Assembly (NCBI GenBank): GCA_018829445.1
Contig: JAHJTV010000087.1
Location: 62,001 to 126,000 of the forward strand
Origin: a bacterium
GTDB taxonomy: Bacteria; SAR324; XYD2-FULL-50-16
Direction: 5' to 3'
DNA length: 64,000 bases
The stretch's first letter is position 1. Each line of letters begins with the position of its first letter. This document shows positions 54,172-63,175 of this stretch, in pieces. Under the pieces are notes generated by a model. It worked only from the letters and a program-made list of their open reading frames with translations. It ran no database searches and had not been told where the DNA came from. Position numbers and translations under genes: made by a program.

Positions 54172-55172
54172 TAGATTTTCACTTGGTTGATCAGTTCTTT
54201 CCTCTTCATAAAGGCATGAATGTTCTCAAGCGTGGTTTCTGCAATATTGGTCATAGCTTCATGTGTGAAGAATCCCTGGTGTGAAGTTATGATAACATTG
54301 TGGAAAGTTAGTAGGCGGGCCAGTATGTCATCGGTCAGAATCCGGTTCGATTGATCTTCAAAAAAATGTACACTTTCCTCTTCGTACACATCAAGACCAG
54401 CGGAGCCAATCTTTCCCGATTTTAGTCCCTGGATCAGATCAGTGGTTTTAATCAATTTCCCTCTTCCGGTGTTAATGAGCATCACCCCTTGTTTCATCAG
54501 ACCGATTGTGCGTTTGTTTATCAGGTATTCCGTTTCGTTTGTAAGTGGGCAATTTAGGGAGATGATATCGGAAAGGCTGAATAGGGTTTCGAGATCAACA
54601 TATTCGAAACCATTCCTCTTGGAAAAATCCATGTCGGGATAGGGATCATGAGCCATGATTATCATGCCGAATCCTTTCAGAATCTTTATTAGGGCTTGAC
54701 CTATCTTACCGGTACCAATGACGCCTGCCTTTTTTCCTTGCATATTAAATCCGAGTAAGCCCTGCAAAGCAAAATTGGCATCGCGGGTACGGAAATAGGC
54801 TCGGTGAATTTTGCGGTTTAAGGTTAACATCAATGCAATACAATGTTCCGCAATGGCATGTGGAGAATAAGCTGGTACGCGAACAATTGGAATTTTACCT
54901 TTTGCTGCCTCTAAATCGATATTATTAAACCCGGAACAACGGAGGGCAATAAGCTTCACCCCATAGGACTTCATCGTATCAATCATCTCCGCATTGATCA
55001 CATCATTCACAAAAACAATCACTACGTCCGCATCCTGAGTCAAAACTATATTACCGGGCATCAAATGAAATTCGAAGTATCTAAATTCATATCCATACTT
55101 CCTGTTTAAAACATCAAATGATTCTTTATCATAGGTTTTAGCATCGAAAAACGCTAACCGGGGTATTTTCAT
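54171..55172 (-). CDS. D-2-hydroxyacid dehydrogenase, D-lactate dehydrogenase-like
   Basis: A 333-residue NAD-dependent dehydrogenase. It has the Rossmann motif GVIGTGKIGQA (about 150-160), the NTGRGKL loop with the catalytic Arg, and the catalytic His in SHQGFFTHEA, with RCSGFNNIDL near residue 80. The overall pattern fits D-lactate dehydrogenase. It is transcribed away from the Old Yellow Enzyme gene, so the two share the 55173-55662 region. It could link pyruvate and D-lactate in fermentation. Confidence 0.88.
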   Translation of the reverse strand: MKIPRLAFFDAKTYDKESFDVLNRKYGYEFRYFEFHLMPGNIVLTQDADVVIVFVNDVINAEMIDTMKSYGVKLIALRCSGFNNIDLEAAKGKIPIVRVPAYSPHAIAEHCIALMLTLNRKIHRAYFRTRDANFALQGLLGFNMQGKKAGVIGTGKIGQALIKILKGFGMIIMAHDPYPDMDFSKRNGFEYVDLETLFSLSDIISLNCPLTNETEYLINKRTIGLMKQGVMLINTGRGKLIKTTDLIQGLKSGKIGSAGLDVYEEESVHFFEDQSNRILTDDILARLLTFHNVIITSHQGFFTHEAMTNIAETTLENIHAFMKRKELINQVKI

Positions 55173-55662
55173 TGGTCTCTTTTAGAGTTGAAACCACCGC
55201 CTTTCAGGTGGTCAGATTTATCTTTTTAATTGGGGTCAGAATGTCCTGTCTCTTCATCATATACCCATTTACAGACCGTGCACTGAAATCTCGCAATTGG
55301 GATCTCCAATTAACCGGGCCGAAACTAAGGCATGTTCCTTTTTTTAAGAATTGTAGTTTAATTCTCATGAAACAGCAATAAACAACAAAAAGTGCTTACT
55401 GCATTTGCTGATGTTTGACCAGATACTGAAATTGTCGATAATTCAAATGGGGAGTTGGCATACTTCTTCCAGGTTAGCTACTTTGATAGTTCAGGTTTTT
55501 ACTCAAGTTTCGGACTGTTATCCTCCCCAAAAATAACTAATAGCGGTTAAGGAGGAGCAGGTTTCAAATCCATCGTTGGGATTATTTAGTTCGCCTTAAT
55601 CATTTGATACATGTATCAGTGAGACATCAATTACCATGGTCGCATAAAAGACAAGGAAAAAT
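55173..55662. other. Divergent promoter region
   Basis: 490 bp between two divergently transcribed redox genes. No small gene or clear box pair found. An AAGG-type ribosome site lies before the ATG at 55663. Confidence 0.3.
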
Positions 55663-56766
55663 ATGAATGACAAAGAAAAAATATTATTTAGCCCGATTTC
55701 CGTGAGATCTCTTGAGATGTCCAATCGAATCGTCATGGCTCCGATGACGAGAAACTTTTCACCCAAAGGAATTCCAGGAGAAAACGTGGCAACTTACTAT
55801 GCCAAAAGAGCGAAAGCAGGTGTAGGTTTAATTATAACCGAAGGGACAACGGTAAATCATGCCGGTTCTAATGGATACCCCAATGTCCCTCAATTTTTCG
55901 GGGAGGATGCCCTGCAGGGATGGAAAAATGTTGTTTCTGAAGTCCACAAACAGGGTGGTAAAATAGCACCTCAACTCTGGCATGTCGGCTACATCCGTAA
56001 GAAAGGCGTGGAACCTGATCCCTCTATTCCGGGATATAGTGCGATGGAAGTAAAAAACAACGGTGAAGTGGAAACTATCGGCATGAGTCAGCAAGATATC
56101 GATGACGTTGTTCAGGCTTTTTCCCGGGCCGCCCATGATGCTGAAAAGATAGGTTTTGACGGGGTTGAAATCCATGGAGCCCATGAATACCTGATAGATC
56201 AATTCTTCTGGGAAAAATCAAATCAAAGAACCGACAGATACGGAGGATCTTTGGAGCGGCGCCTGACCTTTGCCATAGAGATTATTAAAGCGGTTCGAGC
56301 ATCGGTCAGTCGGGATTTCCCTGTTATCTTACGTTTTTCCCAATGGAAACAGCAGGACTATGATGCAAAACTGGCCAACACACCAGAAGAACTTGAAAGC
56401 TTTTTGTTGCCACTGACCGAAGCTGGAGTGGATATATTTCATGCCAGCACAAGACGTTTCTGGGAACCCGAATTTGAAGATTCAACTTTGAACCTGGCTG
56501 GCTGGACAAAGCGTATTACCGGGAAACCAACCATATCGGTTGGAAGCGTCGGATTGGATTCGACTTTCACCTCATCATTTGGAGGTAAAACTGCCAATCC
56601 AACCGGATTGGAAGCTTTATACGAAAAAATGAACAGACAGGAGTTCGATATGATAGCGGTAGGCCGGGCATTATTGGCTGATGCCGAATGGATTACAAAG
56701 GTACGAAACGGTCAATATGACAAAATTGCACCTTTCGCCAGCGATGCTTTAAAAACCTTGGATTAA
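55663..56766 (+). CDS. Old Yellow Enzyme family NADH:flavin oxidoreductase
   Basis: A 367-residue FMN barrel enzyme. It has MAPMTRNFSP (FMN contact), a GAHEYLIDQFFWEKSN segment with the catalytic His near residue 173, and RYGGSLERR, the NADH-flavin family signature. It reduces activated alkenes such as enones. The gene is not near a partner that reveals its substrate. The next gene unit, ribBA with an FMN riboswitch, sits downstream and makes its cofactor. Confidence 0.9.
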   Translation: MNDKEKILFSPISVRSLEMSNRIVMAPMTRNFSPKGIPGENVATYYAKRAKAGVGLIITEGTTVNHAGSNGYPNVPQFFGEDALQGWKNVVSEVHKQGGKIAPQLWHVGYIRKKGVEPDPSIPGYSAMEVKNNGEVETIGMSQQDIDDVVQAFSRAAHDAEKIGFDGVEIHGAHEYLIDQFFWEKSNQRTDRYGGSLERRLTFAIEIIKAVRASVSRDFPVILRFSQWKQQDYDAKLANTPEELESFLLPLTEAGVDIFHASTRRFWEPEFEDSTLNLAGWTKRITGKPTISVGSVGLDSTFTSSFGGKTANPTGLEALYEKMNRQEFDMIAVGRALLADAEWITKVRNGQYDKIAPFASDALKTLD

Positions 56767-56774
56767 GTTTATTG

Positions 56775-56806
56775 AAACCAAATCCTGTCTTTGATATTGG
56801 GTTTCT
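56775..56806 (+). terminator. Weak hairpin after the OYE gene
   Basis: GAAACC near 56775 can pair with GGTTTC near 56801, just beyond the stop codon. Only six pairs and no long T-run, so low confidence. Confidence 0.2.
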
Positions 56807-56868
56807 GTATTTCAAATCCGATATATTTTGCATATTTTGGATGTTTCACAGGATTGTTAAATGTTTTT

Positions 56869-57076
56869 CAGTAATGTCCGGTTAGGTTTTTGCAACAATA
56901 ATGAGAAACGGCTTTCAAAATAATGGAATGTACAAAGACGCCATTACTTTAACTTTGGCTATTTCTTGTTTAGAAAAAGTAGGATGGGCTACTTGTTGCC
57001 CATCAATAGAAAGCAATGTTGGGCAACAAGTAGCCCAACCTACGAGCAGATGCAAATTTCTAACCGGACAATGCTG
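56869..57076. mobile_element. MITE-like element, copy 2 (208 bp, inverted relative to copy 1)
   Basis: The left end CAGTAATGTCCGGTTAG (56869-56885) and right end CTAACCGGACAATGCTG (57060-57076) are near-perfect inverted repeats. Perfect 9-bp duplication AATGTTTTT at 56860-56868 and 57077-57085. The interior matches the reverse complement of the copy at 4241-4448 with few differences, and both are exactly 208 bp. It lies between the OYE gene and the FMN riboswitch. Confidence 0.88.
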
Positions 57077-57210
57077 AATGTTTTTAGATTAATTCTTACA
57101 TTAAATGATCAAAAGCAAGGGTTGGATCAGATATCGCCTGATCGACCATTCTGCCCCTTGATTAAGAAGAATCCATTCTCTATAATCAGAGTCACTTTAT
57201 TATTAATATG

Positions 57211-57347
57211 TCTTCAGGGCGGGGTGAAATTCCCCACCGGTGGTAACCTTTCCCAGGAAGCCCACGAGCGCTCAAGGTAAACTTGAGGTCAGCAGATTTG
57301 GTGAAACTCCAAAGCCGACGGTCACAGTCCGGATGGAAGAAGACAAT
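57211..57347 (+). ncRNA. FMN riboswitch (RFN element) controlling ribBA
   Basis: The conserved FMN aptamer is clear: CTTCAGGGCGGGGTGAAATT at the start, then CCCACCGGTGGTAA, AGCCCACGAGCG, GGTCAGCAGATTTGGTGAAA, CCAAAGCCGACGGTCACAGT and GGATGGAAGAAG. Binding of FMN would shut off downstream expression. A CGCCCTGA sequence at 57442-57449 is complementary to the CAGGGCG core and can act as an anti-sequestor. A stem CCGGTAT...ATACCGG near 57465-57506 lies before the ribBA start, so translation control is likely. Confidence 0.93.
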
Positions 57348-57531
57348 GCATATCCGTTCCCATCCTCAATCCTGTTGAGAATGGGGAACCTGCATTTGCA
57401 AGCACGTCTATGGCAGATGGATTATACAATCCGTTTGCTCACGCCCTGAGTCATCTCTTCTTCTCCGGTATCTGCAATTACCTGTTTATGGTGGTAAATA
57501 CCGGATGATAACTGGAATTTGAGAGTAAGAA
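57348..57531 (+). promoter_or_regulatory. Riboswitch expression platform and ribBA leader
   Basis: Contains a strong hairpin around 57355-57391 (GTTCCCAT...ATGGGGAAC, with inner CTCAA...TTGAG), the CGCCCTGA anti-sequestor at 57442, and the TCCGGTAT/ATACCGGA stem preceding the ribosome site GAGAG and the ATG at 57532. No terminator-like T-run is present, favouring translational control. Confidence 0.55.
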
Positions 57532-58740
57532 ATGACTATAATTTCAATCGAACAAGCTATAAAAGATATTGCCGCCGGTAAAATGGTTATCCTGGTTGAC
57601 GATGAAGATCGTGAAAATGAAGGTGATCTCACCATGGCAGCGGAACTTGTAACACCGGAAGCCATTAATTATATGACCAAGTTCGGCCGGGGATTAATCT
57701 GTCTCTCCCTGACCAACCAGAAAGCGGATGAACTTGATCTCCCATTGATGGTGAGCCACAATACTTCCCAGTTTGAAACAGGATTTACCGTTTCCATTGA
57801 AGCCAAGAAAGGGGTCACTACCGGTATTTCAGCGGCAGACAGGGCAACCACCATTCAGACTGCTATTGCGGATAACGCAACTCCTGATGATCTTGCCCGA
57901 CCCGGCCATATCTTTCCCTTAAGAGCGAAAAACGGGGGAGTAATGGTGAGAGTGGGCCAAACCGAAGGTTCAGTTGATTTGGCACGTCTGGCCGGCTTAA
58001 AACCTGCCGGTGTTATCTGTGAAATTATGGATGAAGACGGTTCCATGGCCAGGATGCCCTCTCTGAAAGTATTCAGTGAAGAGCATCAAATCGGGATCTG
58101 CACGGTGGCTGATCTGGTGGACTATCGTATCAAGACCGAACGATTTGTTAAAAAAGCGGCTGAAACAACCATCCCAACCCGCTTTGGGGGTGATTTTAGA
58201 ATGATAGCTTATGAAAACAAACTCGATGATCTGACCCATATTGCCCTGGTAAAAGGAGAATTAAATCCAGATAAACCGGTTTTAGTCAGGGTTCATTCCG
58301 AATGTATGACAGGAGATATTTTTGGTTCGGAACGATGCGATTGTGGCCAGCAACTGCATCGTTCCATGTCTCTGATAGATAAGGAAGGCTGTGGGGTAAT
58401 ATTATACCTGCGTCAGGAAGGGAGAGGGATTGGATTAATTAATAAATTAAAAGCCTACGAACTTCAGTCTAATGGATACGACACTGTTGAAGCAAATGAA
58501 GAGTTAGGGTTTAAAGCCGACCTGAGAGATTATGGGATAGGTGCACAGATACTGACGGACTTGGGAGTAAAAAAGATGAGACTGTTAACCAACAACCCTA
58601 AGAAAATAATTGGTCTGGAAGGATACGGTCTCTCCATAGAAGAACAGATCCCTATTGAGGTCGAGCCGGGAAAACACAACCAGAAATACCTTAAATGTAA
58701 ACAGCTGAAAATGGGGCATACACTATCATTGTCAAATTAG
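57532..58740 (+). CDS. ribBA: RibBA: DHBP synthase / GTP cyclohydrolase II
   Basis: A 402-residue bifunctional enzyme that starts riboflavin synthesis. Residues 1-200 are the DHBP synthase domain with DDEDRENEGDL. Residues 205-402 are GTP cyclohydrolase II with the zinc cysteines in SERCDCG and the RQEGRGIGL motif. The first makes 3,4-dihydroxy-2-butanone 4-phosphate, the second the pyrimidine precursor. It is controlled by the FMN riboswitch just upstream. The length is as expected. Confidence 0.95.
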   Translation: MTIISIEQAIKDIAAGKMVILVDDEDRENEGDLTMAAELVTPEAINYMTKFGRGLICLSLTNQKADELDLPLMVSHNTSQFETGFTVSIEAKKGVTTGISAADRATTIQTAIADNATPDDLARPGHIFPLRAKNGGVMVRVGQTEGSVDLARLAGLKPAGVICEIMDEDGSMARMPSLKVFSEEHQIGICTVADLVDYRIKTERFVKKAAETTIPTRFGGDFRMIAYENKLDDLTHIALVKGELNPDKPVLVRVHSECMTGDIFGSERCDCGQQLHRSMSLIDKEGCGVILYLRQEGRGIGLINKLKAYELQSNGYDTVEANEELGFKADLRDYGIGAQILTDLGVKKMRLLTNNPKKIIGLEGYGLSIEEQIPIEVEPGKHNQKYLKCKQLKMGHTLSLSN

Positions 58741-58796
58741 TTTTCAGTTTGCCCTTTTCTCCTATCAGCATTTTAAACAGTATCTGTCACAAAAAC

Positions 58797-58920
58797 CAAG
58801 GATTATGGTAGGGCGGAGTTACATTCCATAAGCGCTTACTCAAGGAAATCTCATTAAGAGCAAGGATTATGGTCGGGCGGCCTTATATGGCCGCCTTAGT
58901 CCATGTAAGGCCGCCCTGCA
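58797..58920. repeat. Palindromic GGCGGCC-type repeat cluster
   Basis: CAAGGATTATGGT.GGGCGG occurs twice (58797-58816 and 58860-58880). The second is followed by GGCGGCC-TTATAT-GGCCGCC (58876-58895) and an ATGTAAGGCCGCCCT block (58903-58917) shared with 26650-26663. The cluster lies 60 bp after ribBA. Confidence 0.6.
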
Positions 58921-59085
58921 GTTTAAAACCGTATATTTTGTTCCATAATTCTTTTATGCAAGCCCCATACTTCTTTCTTCCCCCCAAATCCATTTATCCG
59001 GTTCCATTGTGATTTAAACTTCATATCCTCCGGTATAATCCAAGCCATGCTTATAGTAAATAATTACAGACAAATAAATAAATGT
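58921..59085. other. Intergenic region before the gntR promoter
   Basis: AT-rich, no gene; no structure beyond the repeat cluster to its left. Confidence 0.25.
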
Positions 59086-59143
59086 TTGACAAGAGTAGAT
59101 TTATTAGTTTATTTTAATATTGTACTATACATCTAGTACAATA
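59086..59143 (+). promoter_or_regulatory. Promoter and inverted-repeat operator of the gntR operon
   Basis: TTGACA (59086-59091) with a TATTTT (59110-59115) at 18 bp forms a plausible promoter. A perfect 10-bp inverted repeat TATTGTACTA (59118-59127) and TAGTACAATA (59134-59143), spacer 6, covers the expected start point. This is a typical GntR/YtrA operator position, suggesting autoregulation. Confidence 0.6.
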
Positions 59144-59222
59144 ATCTTTTTACCTTTGGTTTTTTAGCAAAACCGCGAAAGAAACCATTTGTTTGATGGA
59201 TGCAACATAATTATAAAACACA

Positions 59223-59594
59223 ATGATTGAATTTAAATTGGATCATAAAAGTGGAGTTCCGTTGTATCGACAGATTATCGATCAGATTCGATATGGAATA
59301 GCCAGTGGTAAGTGGAAGGCAGGCGAACAATTACCCACGGTTAGAGCATTGGCGGTTGAACTGAAGGTGAATCTAAATACTGTCAGCAAGGCATATAAGG
59401 AACTTGAGATTTTAAAGATTTTGGAAACTCAGCAGGGTACCGGTACTTTTATCAGCGACATGCCAATAGAAATCAACGAAAAGGAGCGCAAGGGCAAACT
59501 GGAAAGCATCTGCACGGAATTCCTGACCGCGGCAAATAGTTATGGGTTCACTGTCGAGGATATCGTTGAAGAGTTGGGGAAACGAGAAAAATAG
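59223..59594 (+). CDS. GntR/YtrA-type transcriptional regulator
   Basis: A 123-residue regulator: an N-terminal winged helix (residues 12-78) with LPTVRALAVELKVNLNTVSK and the wing QQGTGTFI, then a short C-terminal dimerisation helix (YtrA branch), no sugar-binding domain. It likely binds the inverted repeat at 59118-59143 and controls itself plus the slipin and RND genes downstream. The ligand is unknown. Confidence 0.88.
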   Translation: MIEFKLDHKSGVPLYRQIIDQIRYGIASGKWKAGEQLPTVRALAVELKVNLNTVSKAYKELEILKILETQQGTGTFISDMPIEINEKERKGKLESICTEFLTAANSYGFTVEDIVEELGKREK

Positions 59595-59667
59595 GTCAAT
59601 ATTCATACGGGTATCCATGAAGATGAGTGATATCTTTAAACTTATCACACAATAAACGGGGGTGTTT

Positions 59668-60609
59668 ATGCTTTTAAACAAAGAGAAAAAAGGCAACAGT
59701 CTTAAATTTGGCGTGGCTGTTTTTCTGATTCTTATGCTGGTTGAGTCGTTGGTCTTTTATTTTAATATTATAGATTTTGACCTGACATTTAAGACGGACT
59801 CGGACCAGCTTCACTATATTGCAAGAATTTTCATCTATTATTCTGTTACCACCATTGTCATTGCGCTATTTTGCTCCTCCCTTAAAACGGCTGACCAGTG
59901 GGAGAAAGCGGTTCTTCTGCGATTGGGGAAATATCGGGGCTTAAAAGGCCCGGGCTTTTTCATGATTATTCCCATTGTTGATAAAGTGGATAAATTTATT
60001 GACCAGAGAGTGCGAGTAACCAGTTTCAGCGCTGAAAAAACACTAACAAAGGATACAGTTCCTGTAAACGTTGATGCAGTAGCCTACTGGACAGTCTGGG
60101 ATGCAGAAAAAACTGCTTTGGAAGTCCAGATGTATGAAGAAGCAGTGTCTTATGCGGCTCAAACCGGTCTCAGGGATATTATTGGAAAACATGAGCTGGC
60201 TGATCTGCTGCAGAATCGAGAGAAAATCGCCGGTAATCTGCAGCATGCCTTGGATGAGCAGACAAATCCCTGGGGGATTACCTGTCAGAACGTCGGTATC
60301 CGTGACATCGTAATCCCGGCTGATCTCTCGGATGCCATGAGTAAACAAGCCCAGGCTGAACGCGAACGGCAGGCGAGAATCATTCTGGGTACTGCTGAAA
60401 TTGAGATCTCCGAGAAGTTTGAGCAGGCCAGTGAAAGGTATAAAAACAATCCGGTCGCCCTGCACTTGCGAGGAATGAATATGTTGTTTGAAGGATTAAA
60501 GGAAAAGGGATCATTAATCATTGTGCCCAGCTCTGCATTGGAATCCATGAATCTTGGGGCTATCAGCGGGTTATCAGCTTTAAGTGAACAGAAGAAGGAA
60601 GAAAAATAA
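59668..60609 (+). CDS. Slipin/SPFH (band 7) membrane protein
   Basis: A 313-residue stomatin-like protein: two N-terminal membrane segments (about 10-32 and 52-72), an SPFH domain with ADQWEKAVLLRLGKYRG and GPGFFMIIPIVD, and a C-terminal coiled region. ATG 59668 has GGGGG five bases upstream; GTG 59662 is an in-frame alternative. Slipins organise membrane microdomains. The stop shares one base with the ATG at 60609 of the next frame. Confidence 0.88.
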   Translation: MLLNKEKKGNSLKFGVAVFLILMLVESLVFYFNIIDFDLTFKTDSDQLHYIARIFIYYSVTTIVIALFCSSLKTADQWEKAVLLRLGKYRGLKGPGFFMIIPIVDKVDKFIDQRVRVTSFSAEKTLTKDTVPVNVDAVAYWTVWDAEKTALEVQMYEEAVSYAAQTGLRDIIGKHELADLLQNREKIAGNLQHALDEQTNPWGITCQNVGIRDIVIPADLSDAMSKQAQAERERQARIILGTAEIEISEKFEQASERYKNNPVALHLRGMNMLFEGLKEKGSLIIVPSSALESMNLGAISGLSALSEQKKEEK

Positions 60610-60620
60610 TGGAGGATATC

Positions 60621-63164
60621 ATGTCTGGTGTTATCAGTAAGATTACAGATTTTTTTGAGTCTTTACCGGATTTGCTTCGTAAATACAGATTGTGGATCTG
60701 GGTAACTTTTTTTGCGTTGGTTGTCTTTTCCATATTTGGATTTACCAGATTTAAGCTCGATATGGCGATGGAATCATGGTTTCGAACAGATGATTCTACG
60801 GTGGTGGTTTTTAACAAATTTCGTGATAGTTTCGGTAGTGATGATGCGATCTATATTGTCTACAAAGCGAAAGACGGCGATGTGTTTTCCGAAGCATCTC
60901 TGACTGCAGTGCGTGATCTTCAGGACAAGCTTACAAGTCTCTCTCTGGAAGCAATTGATAATAACGAATCTTTGCTGAGTCATATCATTGAGATAAAAAG
61001 TCTTATTAATGTCAGCTATATGCAGGTTGAGGGGGATACACTGATATCAAGAGATTTTGTCGGAGACGACAATCCTGATACCGAAAAAACGCGGGAAAAA
61101 CTTCGTCAGGAAGCTCTTTCCCACAAAGACTATCCCCTGTTCTACCTGTCAAAAGATACCCAGTATGGAGGCATCTTTATCCGAACCGATTTTGGAACGA
61201 CACCTTACGAAGCCACCATGGGTGAAAATCCTGAACCTTATGAAATGGAGCTGGATACTGTTCCTGAAACAACGGAAGAAGCTTTTACCGTACCTAAATA
61301 TAAAACCACGGAAATGGCAGAATATGCCGTTTTTACCGAAGAGATCTATGATATTATCAATCAACCCGAATTCAGTGATGTCTTAGAGTTCTATCCAGTC
61401 GGCAATCCCATCATCATGAAGTTTTTTAATGATGTTTTGAATATAGAGCTATCGATTATTCTGATGATAACCCTCGTTCTGATGCTTTCAGCTCTTTATT
61501 ATCTGTTTCGTTCCTTTAGTGCGGTTATCTGGCCCATATCAATTGTTATCCTGGCTATTATTCTTACCCTGGGAATTGTCAGTTGGATCGGGATGACCAT
61601 GAGCATGATGATCAGCGTCCTCATCATGTTGATTCTTGTGGTCGGAATCGCGGATTCCATCCATATCCTTTCCGGATACCAGTTCTTCAGAAGAAAACAG
61701 TATGATCATGATTCTGCCCTGAGAGCCGTGATGAAGAAATCGGGGTTTGCCTGTATGCTAACCAGTGTTACTACCTCTTCCGGTTTACTGGCAATGATCT
61801 TTGTTCCCATACCTCCCATTGCAAAATTTGGAATATCGGCAGCCATTGGCGTCTTGCTGGCTTTTATATTAACCGTTACCCTGCTGCCATTGCTGTTGGA
61901 TATCTGGCAGCCCATATCCAAAAAGCAAGCCCTGCGGATTGAGAAGAATGAAACGAAGAAGTCCCTTACTCAGAGATTTCTGGAAAAACTGGAGCCATAT
62001 GCCTATGGCTATCCCAGGCTGATGGTGGTTATTTTCCTGGTAATTGGAGGAGTCTCAATCTACGGAATGACCAAAATCAAGGTAAACTCCAATATGATCG
62101 AACTGATCAGGGAAGGAAATCCGGTGAGACTGTCACAGACCATAGTAGATGCCGTTATGGGAGGCACCCAGAGCATGGAGATTACGCTCGATATGGGCGA
62201 AGAAGACGGGTTAAAGGATCCGGCGGTTCTCAATGCAATAGATAAGATTCAGCAATACCTGAAAGAGGAACAACCTGAGTTTGTTGTCCGCACCGATTCG
62301 CTGGTGAATGTAGTAAAGAACTCTTACCAGGTTTTAAACCAGAACAGACCCGAGATGTACATTATTCCCCAGGAGAAAAAAACATTGCAGCAAACCCTGT
62401 TTCTCTTCGACATGGCAAATCCGGATGATCGTAAACTTCTTGTAACGGATGACTATGCGCAGGGGAGAATCAGTATTCGGTTAAAGAACTACGGTTCGAT
62501 TGAGTACCTGCCTTTTTTCGAAGCTGTTCAGAAAAAAGCGGAAGAGATATTTTCTCCACTGAAACAGCAGTATCCGGATATGGAAGTGGATATTACCGGT
62601 GGTCTTGCATTAATGATGCAGCTGGTGGACTACATGAGTTGGTCACAGGTGCAAAGTTTTGGTTTGGCACTGATTGTTATCACGATTATGCTGTTGTTCG
62701 TGTTTGGATCACCTAAGATCGGATTGATGGGGATGATACCCAACATATTCCCGGTTGTTACTACATTCGGAGTGATGGGGTTTTTCGATATCTCTCTGGA
62801 TGCGGATACACTGATTATAGCACCCATAGTGATCGGCATCGCTGTTGATGACACCATTCACTTCCTGACCCACTTCCGCACGGAATTGCTGGAAACCGAC
62901 AACGTCATTACAGCCATAGTTAACAGCATCAGGGAGGTTGGACAGGCGATCTGTTTTTCCACCGTGATTCTGGTACTGGGATTTCTCGCTTTAGTTTTCA
63001 GCAGTCATCTGGGGATGGCCCATTTTGGGTACCTGACAGCAGTAGCTTTTATCTCAGCTCTGCTGGCGGACCTTTTGTTGTTACCTTCTCTCTGTGTGCT
63101 GTTCAACAAAAGAGGAGAAAAAGAGCGAGTACCTGCACCCTTGAGTGCTTTGGCAAAAAAATAG
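60621..63164 (+). CDS. RND/MMPL-family transporter
   Basis: An 847-residue transporter with two homologous halves, each an N-terminal helix, a large periplasmic loop, then five or six helices. The SSD-like segments (for example IGIAVDDTIHFLTHF near residue 755) carry the conserved Asp residues. The ATG at 60621 is chosen for its GGAGG five bases upstream; an ATG at 60609 is only one base from the previous stop. It may export lipids or hopanoids with the neighbouring slipin. Confidence 0.85.
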   Translation: MSGVISKITDFFESLPDLLRKYRLWIWVTFFALVVFSIFGFTRFKLDMAMESWFRTDDSTVVVFNKFRDSFGSDDAIYIVYKAKDGDVFSEASLTAVRDLQDKLTSLSLEAIDNNESLLSHIIEIKSLINVSYMQVEGDTLISRDFVGDDNPDTEKTREKLRQEALSHKDYPLFYLSKDTQYGGIFIRTDFGTTPYEATMGENPEPYEMELDTVPETTEEAFTVPKYKTTEMAEYAVFTEEIYDIINQPEFSDVLEFYPVGNPIIMKFFNDVLNIELSIILMITLVLMLSALYYLFRSFSAVIWPISIVILAIILTLGIVSWIGMTMSMMISVLIMLILVVGIADSIHILSGYQFFRRKQYDHDSALRAVMKKSGFACMLTSVTTSSGLLAMIFVPIPPIAKFGISAAIGVLLAFILTVTLLPLLLDIWQPISKKQALRIEKNETKKSLTQRFLEKLEPYAYGYPRLMVVIFLVIGGVSIYGMTKIKVNSNMIELIREGNPVRLSQTIVDAVMGGTQSMEITLDMGEEDGLKDPAVLNAIDKIQQYLKEEQPEFVVRTDSLVNVVKNSYQVLNQNRPEMYIIPQEKKTLQQTLFLFDMANPDDRKLLVTDDYAQGRISIRLKNYGSIEYLPFFEAVQKKAEEIFSPLKQQYPDMEVDITGGLALMMQLVDYMSWSQVQSFGLALIVITIMLLFVFGSPKIGLMGMIPNIFPVVTTFGVMGFFDISLDADTLIIAPIVIGIAVDDTIHFLTHFRTELLETDNVITAIVNSIREVGQAICFSTVILVLGFLALVFSSHLGMAHFGYLTAVAFISALLADLLLLPSLCVLFNKRGEKERVPAPLSALAKK

Positions 63165-63175
63165 GTTCCCCTTTG

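Noticed and set aside
57355..57391. Riboswitch hairpin as a transcription terminator
   Set aside because: Stem is good but no T-run follows; translational control fits better.
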